A stretch of 64,000 nucleotides of DNA from Gnetum montanum (lineage: Eukaryota; Streptophyta; Gnetopsida; Gnetales; Gnetaceae): positions 127,869-191,868 of the forward strand of contig MNCI01029357.1 in assembly GCA_015680685.1 (NCBI GenBank), in the 5' to 3' direction. Shown here piece by piece: positions 57,666-64,000 of this stretch (positions are counted from its first letter, which is position 1; the number at the start of each line of letters is the position of its first letter). A program made the position numbers and the translations under genes. The notes under the pieces are model-generated. The model was not told the origin of the DNA. It did not search any database and saw only the letters and a program-made list of their open reading frames with translations.

Positions 57666-60600
57666 GTACCTGAGTTCGTACTTGTGTATAGAACAGTCTG
57701 AGGAAAAGATGATTGGTTGGATTTTCAAACTCTTTTCCATCCATGTCAGCTAGTTTGAATGCCCCATTGTCGAATGCTTTGATGACAAGGTAAGGTCCTT
57801 CCCAATTGACTGAGAATTTATCCGGATGTTCATGAGCAGCTTTGAGCACGAGATCTCCTTCTTTGATGGGGCGTTTATGAATGTCATGTCGATGTTGTTG
57901 CCGTTGTTGTTTCTGATACCATTCGATCTAATCGAGTGCGCATACGCACTCTTCTTCCACCGAGTCCAGGTCAGTGATGCGTAAATCATTGTTTTTCTCG
58001 TCATCGAGGAGTCCGGAGAGCGTGATCCTTAGAGATGGTACCTGTAATTCCAAAGGTAAAACAGCTTCTGAACCGTAAACAAGACTGTACGGAGTTTTAC
58101 TTGTCGAAGTCCGATGTGTAGTACGGTATGCCCACAATGCATACACCAGTTGTTCGTGCCATTTTCGTTTACATTGGGCAAGTGTTTTCTTGAGTATTGT
58201 GATGATTGTCTTATTTGTTGCTTCCTCCTGTCCATTGCTCTGAGGATAGTAAGGGGATGAGAATGAATGTTTGATCCCTAGACTATCACAAAACGTTTTG
58301 GTCTCGGCACTGCTGAATTGTGGCCCATTGTCAGTGACGATAGTCATGGGAATGCCGAAACGGGTCACAATGTTCTCGAGGATGAAGTGGCACACGTGTT
58401 TGGAGGTAGTTTTTTAAAGGGGTGCAGATTCTACCCATTTGGTGAAATATTCAGTTGCTGTTATGATAAAACTATGCCCAGCAGAAGATGTGGGTGTTAT
58501 CGGACCTATAAGGTCCAATCCCCATTTTTGGAAGGGCCATGTGATTTGCGTTGTATGCAACTTGTTTGGTGGTACATGGATTAGATTACTATGTTTTTGA
58601 CACGTACCACACGTTTTGACTTTAGACAAGCAATCATACTCCATGTGTGGCCAATAATAGCCTAAGCATCTTATTTTGGTTGCCATTGCCTTTGGTGCAA
58701 CGTGTCCCCCGCATACTCCGTCGTGCACTTGTTCGACAATTGTTCGGGCCTTAGCACTATTGACGCATGTTAGCAGTATGCCTTCATAGGATCGGCGGCA
58801 CAATGTATCCCCTATTAATGTGTACTGTTTAGAGCGCTTGCGCACTGCATCCTTTTGCGCATTGGTTAAATGTTGGGGCGTTTCACCGCGCAGGAGGTAT
58901 TCTTTCACATCGTCGTACCACTCGTTAGCATGTGTTGTGTTGACAGACGTGACTGGTAACGTGTCGAGAGTATTGGTTATGGGCTCAGTGCAACTGGTTA
59001 CGGAGCTTGGCAATGCATGAAACATGTCAGGGGATATGTTTAGTGCTAAGGTCGCTAATGCGTCTGCAATAGTATTGTCATTTCTAGAGACATGTTGGAC
59101 ATCGACATTTTCAAATCGTTTAAGAAGGTGTTTAGCCAAATCACAGTATGGTTGTAAATGTTGCGCTTTGCATGTATAGACATCCGTGACTTGGTTTACG
59201 ACTAATTGTGAGTCTCCTCTGACTACAAGCCGTGTAATGTCTAAGGCTAGTGCGGCCGCAAGACCTCTGAGAAGACCTTCATACTCTGTTATGTTGTTAG
59301 TACAATGGAAATTGAAGCGATAGGCGAAAGGCTTAATTTCTCCTGAGGGATATGTTATTACAGCGGTAGCACTTCCTCCTCGGGAGGTGGATGCCCCATC
59401 AAAATTTAGAATCGCATCGTAATCATTTGGCACCGTGTCTATTGCGTTTATATTTTCATCTGGGAATTCGAGTTCTATCGTGCCGGGATCATACGTTGGT
59501 GACGTGGTCATTTGATTCGCTATGGCTTGACCCTTTACTGATGATTGTGTCACATAGTGTAGGTCGAACTCAGCTATGATTGCCTTCCAACGAGCTATCC
59601 TGCTTGATTCATAGATGTTTCCGGTTATAGCTCTGAGCACATTATCTTTGCAAATTATGTTAACTTGATTTTGGAATAGATAATGTCGCCATTTTTTTAA
59701 AGAGAAAACTAAAGCTAAGCATGAATTTTCTACATCATTGTATCTCTTTTCGTGGGCAACCATTGCATGACTCAGGTAGTATACAGGTACCTCAATTCCG
59801 TCATCTCGTTTTTGGCAAAACATGGATGCAATCGATGATTCTAATGTTGCCAAGTAGATGTAAAACGGCCTATCATTTTTGGGTGGGAATACGGTGGGTA
59901 ACCGAGCGAGTGCTGTTTTAATGTTGTCAAATGCTTCTTGGCACTGCGGTGTCCATTCAAAACGGGTGTTTTTGCGTAGTAGGTGGTTCATAGGTGTAAG
60001 TTTTCCCGTCAAATTTTCTATGAACCTCCTGATGAACTGCAAGCGACCCTGTAGCCCTCGAAGTTCGGTCAGATTGCTAGGTGGTTTCAGATTTATAACG
60101 GCTCTAACCTTATCTGGGTCTACCCGTATCCCTACCTCTGAGGCTACGAAACCCAGCATTTTACCTGTTTTGACACCGAAGACACATTTCTTTGGATTGA
60201 GCCTTAGCTCGTACTTTAAACAACGTTTTAACACTAAGTCAAGATCTCGTACGTGTTGTTCTAGTGATTTCGATTTGACCACTATGTCATCTACGTAATC
60301 GTTGAGCGAGTGTAATATGTAATCGCTAAAAATGTATGTCATCGCCCTTTGATACGTGGCCCCAGCGTTCTTGAGACCAAAAGGCATCATTGTGTAACAA
60401 AAGGTTCCCCAAGGTGTCATGAAAGTAGTTCAGAGCTGGTGTTCTGGATTAATGCGTATCTAGTTGTATCCCGAGAACCCGTCCATAAAGGATAACAGGG
60501 CGTGCCCAGCAGTTGAGTCAACTAGTTGATCAATGCTGGGTAAGGGGAAGTCATCCTTTATGGTGGCTACGTTGAGGTCCCGGAAGTCAATGCACAAGCG

Positions 60601-61158
60601 GATGCTTCCGTTCTTTTTTGGGACTATAACCATGTTTGACACCCATTCGGCGTAGTCAACGGCCCTAATGAAACCAGCTTGATAGAGCTTGGTAATCTCA
60701 CTGCGAACTGCTAACGCCACTTCAGGTTTGACCTTTCTTGATTTCTGTTTTATTGGCCTTAGTTTTGGATCCAAGATTATGTTGTGCTGGATGATACGAG
60801 GGTCTAATCCGGGCATGTCTACGTAGGACCACGCGAATGCTTTTATATTATCTTTAAGTATGTTTTCTATATCTTTAGCTAGACATGGTTCTAGTAACGC
60901 ACTTAACTTTAGGATTTTGACCTCCCCGTTGGGCATGGTGATGGGAGTCTCAATTAGAGGATCTTCAGTAATGTTTTCGGCTTCAATGTCGAGGGACTTT
61001 GTCATTCCCTCATATTCCTAAACTGTTTGTTGTGTTGAGGCTATGATCATGTCGTTTACTGATGAGCTTGCATAAACGAGACTCGCGTCGATGTTCCTTT
61101 CAACTGGACTGTATGGTCCGTCCATGACCAACGGACTGGTTAAGCAATTGCAATCCAT
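57646..61158 (-). pseudogene. A3 pol: RT, RNase H, archaeal-type RNase H, integrase
   Basis: One frame of 1,171 codons from the ATG at 61158, broken only by stops at 61018, 60460, 60430, 58414 and 57928. Order: leader with DGPYSPV; reverse transcriptase with SIRLCIDFRDLN (about 60590), WGTFCYTMMPFGLKNAGATY (about 60390) and YVDD (60286-60297); connection LTELRGLQGRLQFIRRFI; RNase H (to about 59640); a second, archaeal-type RNase H from ILNFDGAST (about 59400) through EYEGLLRGLAAALAL to NTIADALATLAL (about 59050), the mark of Tat elements; integrase zinc-binding domain (about 58600-58730); catalytic core with Asp in GLDLIGP, Asp in TDNGPQF and Glu in GQEEATNK; C-terminus WEGPYLVIKAF. All core catalytic residues of reverse transcriptase and integrase are present. 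No protease precedes it. Confidence 0.93.
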
Positions 61159-61268
61159 TAGGGAAGTTCCTGTCAATAAGCAAAGAGTTTGGTAAGATAG
61201 CGGAGGTCATTTTACGCTTTTTGGCATTCTTTTAGTGTATATGCATGAAAGTGAGTCAACATGACAGT

Positions 61269-61496
61269 GAACGGCAGTTTAACGCCTTATCGGGCGACGA
61301 ACGGCAGTTTAATGCCTTACCGGGCGATGAACTGTAGTTTAACGTCTTACCGGGCGACGAACGGCAGTTTAACGCCTTACCAGGCAACGAACGGTAGTTT
61401 AACGCCTTACCGGGCGACGAACGGCAGTTTAACGCCTTACCGGGCGACGAACGGCAGTTTAACGCCTTACCGGGCGACAAACGGCAGTTTAGTGCC
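61269..61496. repeat. A3 30-bp tandem array upstream of pol
   Basis: Seven full 30-bp units and one partial, consensus beginning GAACGGCAGTTTAACGCCTT and ending ACCGGGCGAC. The CAGTTTAACGCCTTA part is a variant of the AGTTTATAGTCTTA core of the array after pol. It stands between the pol ATG (61158) and the antisense TATA box (61651). Confidence 0.9.
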
Positions 61497-61650
61497 AAAA
61501 TCTGTTGTATGTGTCGTTTTTGTATGTAAATTTTGCATCTTTTTTAAAAAATTCAAAGCGAATTCGAAAAGCACGAAAAACGAGGCAAAAAGCAAGAAAA
61601 ATGGGAAAGCCGCGGCGGCGGCGGCGGCGTCAGCGTCGGCGTGACCGCGC

Positions 61651-61658
61651 TATAAAAA
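61651..61658 (+). promoter_or_regulatory. A3 antisense TATA box
   Basis: CGCTATAAAAAGGGAGG on the + strand, preceded by a GCG trinucleotide run (61611-61630). It is 270 bp before the ATG at 61921; the leader contains the 41-bp minisatellite. Confidence 0.62.
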
Positions 61659-61715
61659 GGGAGGCAGGGGCGTCATTTTGTCATTCGGTTGTCTGAGCGT
61701 GAGCGTGAACTAAGC

Positions 61716-61920
61716 GAAACCCCAGCGTACACGCCGCAGACAGCATACACGCCGCGAAGACCCCAGCGTACACGCTGCAGACAGCATACACGCCGCGAAG
61801 ACCCCAGCATACACGCCGCAGACAACATACACGCTGCGAAGACCCCAGCGTACACGCCGCAGACAGCATACACGCCGCGAAGACCCCAGCGTACACGCTG
61901 CAGACAGCATACACGCCGAG
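61716..61920 (+). repeat. 41-bp minisatellite in the antisense 5' leader
   Basis: Five consecutive units (first one base shorter) beginning GAAGACCCCAGCGTACACGC and ending GCATACACGCCGC. The array ends directly at the antisense ATG. Each unit holds two copies of the TACACGC core found in the LTR and intron repeats of the same element. Confidence 0.9.
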
Positions 61921-62051
61921 ATGGGCAGAGGCAAAGAACTAGAGGGCCGAGGCCAGAAAGGACCTGAACTGACATTCGCCGAGGAGAGTCAAGCAATGCT
62001 GCAGGGTCTACCCCGCCCAAGCGTCCCCGCCTGGCCCGAATCTTCTAGCAG
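61921..62051 (+). CDS. A3 antisense gene, exon 1
   Basis: The ATG at 61921 opens 43 codons plus two bases (MGRGKELEGRGQKGPELTF near the start, LPRPSVPAWPESSS near the end), ending at the donor AGCAG|GTAGGC. It is equivalent in position, size and phase (2) to the first exons of A1 (16472-16590) and A2 (46209-46318). The peptide is Gly/Lys/Glu-rich and Pro-rich towards its end, with no known domain. Divergent from pol; the ATGs are 763 bp apart. Confidence 0.65.
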
Positions 62052-62661
62052 GTAGGCCTTTGACCCTGTTTTCAATGATTTTCCGCAGTGTAGGGTTTCG
62101 GCGTGTACGCCGAGCGTGAAGGGCTAGTGTCGGCGTGAACGCCGCGTGCATTGTTTTCGGCGTAGGGCTTTTAGGGTTTGCACGACTGTTTTTTTTTCGC
62201 ACGCCGGGCGTATACGCCGAGCGTGACTTGTTTTTCGCATGCCGGGCGTATACGCCGAGCGTGACTATTTTTTCGCACGCCGGGCGTATACGCCGAACGT
62301 GATTGTGTTTTTTTCGCACGCCGGGCGTATACGCCAAGCGTGACTTGTATTTCGCACGCCGGGCGTATACGCCGAGCGTGACTGTTTTTTCGCACACCGG
62401 GCGTATACGCCGAGCGTGACTGTGTTTTTTCACACACCGGGCGTATACGCCGAGCGTGACTATTTTTTCGCACGCCGGGCGTATACGCCGAGCGTGACTG
62501 TGTTTTTTCGCACGTCGGGCGTATACGCCGAGCGTGACTATTTTTTCGCACGTCGGGCGTATACGCCGAGCGTGACTTGGAAATTTTCTGTAAACGTCTG
62601 AAAATATTTTAAAATGAAGTCTCTTGGGTGTTGACTTTTGGTGTTGTTTGATGGTTTGCAG
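62052..62661 (+). other. A3 antisense gene, intron 1 (610 bp)
   Basis: GT donor at 62052 and acceptor TGATGGTTTGCAG ending at 62661. Joining the phase-2 ends restores the frame exactly. The intron contains most of a minisatellite (62187-62576). Confidence 0.65.
62187..62576. repeat. Ten-copy minisatellite inside intron 1
   Basis: Ten units of 37-41 bp: a T-rich spacer of variable length, then CGCACGCCGGGCGTATACGC and CGAGCGTGAC. Each contains the palindrome GGCGTATACGCC. Long minus-strand open frames over it (for example 62008-62757) reflect the repeat, not a gene. Confidence 0.92.
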
Positions 62662-63111
62662 AGACGTTGAATCTCCCGTTCTCGTGATTGAATTGGTTGG
62701 CGTCCTGACATGGTTCGGTCCTCTAGACAGTAGTGATCCGCCCCCGAATTTAACCATTGAGCGTAATGGGGTTTGGTTCCGGGACGGGGCTTGTGGATTC
62801 TTGGCCTTCTTGCTAGATCATTTCGATGTCGTAGTTTGGTCTCATCTAGGCGAAGATGCGGCTCGAAGCATCATCGAGGCCATGCTACCCGGCGCATCAG
62901 AAGGCGTCAGGATGTTCATGGAGGATGTTGATGAAGGGCCGCTCGTCGCCGAAGATGTTCCTCCCGGTGGCCCGAGATCGGCGCGTCGATTGACATGTGT
63001 GTGGGACCGGCTGCCGCGGGGACCCAACTACATTAACAACACATTATTCTTATCTGGCCGCGCGCACACCTTGTTCCAGAATCCGCCGGGCACAGTATAC
63101 AGGGTGGAAAG
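62662..63111 (+). CDS. A3 antisense gene, exon 2: FCP1-like domain, first part
   Basis: 150 codons in the frame continued from exon 1. The order of motifs is that of NLI-interacting-factor/FCP1-type HAD phosphatases: a hydrophobic strand SPVLVIELVGVLTW where the family has the catalytic DxDxT; an insertion; GVWFRDGACGFLAFLLDHFD leading to VVVWSHL (motif II); RRLTCVWDRL; then NNTLFLSGRAHTLFQNPPGT, corresponding to the family's NTLxIDDS...NPxN segment. Both Asp of motif I (ELVGVL) and the DDS of motif III are missing, so a catalytically dead domain is inferred. Ends at GGAAAG|GTAATC, phase 2. Confidence 0.6.
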
Positions 63112-63196
63112 GTAATCTCGTCTTAACACTGATTATTCGTTTGTTTTTCACGTTCAAGTATTTGCTCTTGTTTTGACACGTGTTCGTCTCTTGCAG
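63112..63196 (+). other. A3 antisense gene, intron 2 (85 bp)
   Basis: GTAATC donor and GTCTCTTGCAG acceptor with a T-rich tract. The phase-2 junction is restored. Confidence 0.65.
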
Positions 63197-63465
63197 GCCA
63201 AAAATTATGCCAGATGGAGCCTACTTGGGCGATGATGGGATTGGGTTGGCACGCACGGCTGTGGAAGCATTCATGGTGGGTCCCACTCTGCGTGGGACCG
63301 TCTTGGCCCATACGAGGGACGCCATGAGGCATTTCCCCAAGAAGTTTTCGAAGGCGTTCGCACAATGTGCCGCGCGTGGTTGGTTACATGCTGATTGGGC
63401 CCCTAATGGGCCAATCTTCCCATCCGCTTCCGATTTGGCTGAGACTCCAAGGTCCAACACTGAAA
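63197..63465 (+). CDS. A3 antisense gene, exon 3: end of FCP1-like domain and linker
   Basis: About 90 codons: PDGAYLGDDGIGLARTAVEA, RGTVLAHTRDAMRHFPKKF, then WLHADWAPNGPIFPSASDLA. The first half corresponds to the C-terminal helical part of FCP1-like domains; the second is a linker without known homology. Ends at CTGAAA|GTAAGT, phase 1. Confidence 0.6.
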
Positions 63466-63555
63466 GTAAGTAGACATGCTTCCTAAGTGTCACGTTTAAT
63501 TTGGTCAATTGCTAAGTGTCAATTTGAAAAGAAGAGCTTGGGTTTGTCCTTGCAG
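63466..63555 (+). other. A3 antisense gene, intron 3 (90 bp)
   Basis: GTAAGT donor, a perfect plant consensus, and TTTGTCCTTGCAG acceptor. The phase-1 frame is restored on joining. Confidence 0.65.
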
Positions 63556-64000
63556 CTGGCGCCACCTCGGGCGGGGGTTCTCTTGTGACTGGGAGGATGG
63601 AGGCTACTCTTTCATTGAAATTTGGAGAGACCAGCGCCGCCCATAAGTGGTTGCGGAAGAAGGCTCCGCCGTCTATTGTTGCTTGCCTGGAGCATGCCGG
63701 CCTCACAGCGCTCTTTCTTGCCCCTAGCCAAATGTTTCTATAGCGGAGATGATCGGGGTTATAGATTCATTCGATAGATCTGTCTCTTGCTATAGCACCC
63801 GTATTAGGGGCGTGAAAGTGACTTTTGAACTGTCCCCTCAATTTCTCGCGGATTTGTTTGGTGTGCCTACCAGTGGCGTGAAAGTCGTCATGGACAGGAC
63901 GCATAAAGAAATTGATATGATCCGTGATTTGGAGGACTGGCTAGGGATTAAGAAAGGTACCAAGGGGTTCCCAATGCAGGGGAAAACGAAAGTTGAAGAA
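63556..64000 (+). pseudogene. A3 antisense gene, exon 4, frameshifted; plant-transposon-protein-like domain
   Basis: The frame goes on with GRMEATLSLKFGETSAAHKW and VACLEHAGLTALFLAPSQMF, then meets a TAG at 63741. Stepping back one base there opens a long frame to the window end (IAEMIGVIDSFDRSVSCYST, RIRGVKVTFELSPQFLADLF, GVPTSGVKVV, IDMIRDLEDWLGIKKG). A one-base deletion is the likely cause. The RGVxxxxxPQxLAxLxGVP signature resembles the domain of putative plant transposon proteins in Athila-related elements, and resembles 9090-9150 in this window. The gene continues beyond 64000. Confidence 0.55.

Larger units (their letters stand above)
55070..64000 (-). mobile_element. A3: young Tat-lineage element, continues past the window
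   Basis: 3' LTR (55070-56385), polypurine tract and hairpin, 3' untranslated part, tandem array, pol (57646-61158), a second array (61269-61496), then the divergent antisense gene (61651 to beyond 64000). gag and the 5' LTR are not in view. Rich in CpG compared with A1, A2 and A4, and pol is open in a single frame with five stops, so this is the youngest family A copy. Confidence 0.88.

Noticed and set aside
59879-60298. A 139-codon + strand frame, and similar ones at 14649-15023
   Set aside because: Exact shadows of pol on the opposite strand; present only where pol is conserved.
61673-62020. Cys/Val/Tyr-repeat frames on the minus strand
   Set aside because: Translation of the 41-bp leader minisatellite; no homologue, and it covers the antisense leader and exon 1.
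62187-62576. CRISPR-like regularly spaced repeats
   Set aside because: Spacers are simple T-rich runs, not unique sequences; the context is a plant retrotransposon and no cas gene is present.
62008-62757. Minus-strand open frame of 249 codons, with sister frames at 62171-62551
   Set aside because: It is built from the ten-copy minisatellite in intron 1: the Arg/Ala/Tyr-Thr-Pro repeats come from the repeat unit, and similar frames are open on the other strand. The + strand exons give a better account.

Overview
The window is a plant nuclear heterochromatin block made almost entirely of nested LTR retrotransposons. I see no ordinary host gene, rRNA or tRNA. The plant assignment rests on the element types: Ty3/gypsy elements of the Tat lineage (a second, archaeal-type RNase H follows the usual one), Athila-like Ty3/gypsy elements (primer-binding site derived from tRNA-Asp) and a Ty1/copia remnant (tRNA-iMet primer site). 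The species cannot be named from this sequence. Heavy CG-to-TG/CA decay in most copies suggests a large, methylated, slowly purged genome.

I name the families A (Tat), B (Athila-like) and C (copia). Layout: B5 3' internal remnant (+), 1-970, split by B3 (-, 971-7322, flanked by the 5-bp duplication GTTAT) and resuming at 7323. A decayed + strand ORF (8635-9266 and 20747-about 22960) is split by A1 (-, about 9265-20746, complete with two LTRs). A B-type LTR (+) lies at 23194-24063. The decayed pol of A4 (+), about 26180-28257, is split in frame by B1 (+, 28258-34351, duplication ATATC) and resumes at 34352-35474. An A-type LTR (A5, -) covers about 35474-36519. C1 (copia, +) runs from about 36605 and its 3' LTR is cut at 41502 by A2 (-). 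A2 is cut at 47288 by B2 (-), and the gag of B2 is cut at 55069 by A3 (-), which runs past the window end. Right of 35 kb this is a Russian-doll series A4 > A5 > C1 > A2 > B2 > A3. The innermost copies (A3, B2) are the least decayed.

The most unusual content is in family A. Between gag and pol, on the strand opposite pol, A1, A2 and A3 each carry a TATA box followed by a short first exon that ends in a GT donor in phase 2. The exon peptides of A1 and A2 are clearly related; that of A3 is more divergent. The pol ATG and the antisense ATG lie head to head, 592-763 bp apart. In A3 the antisense gene is preserved over at least four exons (61921 to beyond 64000). Exons 2-3 resemble an FCP1/NIF-type HAD phosphatase domain whose catalytic Asp motif is lost. 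Exon 4 enters a domain like that of plant-transposon-associated proteins. Intron 1 holds a ten-copy GC-rich minisatellite. This is the best candidate for an undescribed system: a divergently transcribed, spliced, captured gene carried inside Tat retrotransposons.

Family A copies also share a hairpin next to the polypurine tract, tandem arrays related to each other on both sides of pol, and a telo-box-like motif touching the LTR TATA box. Family B LTRs carry expandable palindromic GATATC arrays. B1 and B3 are non-autonomous deletion derivatives.
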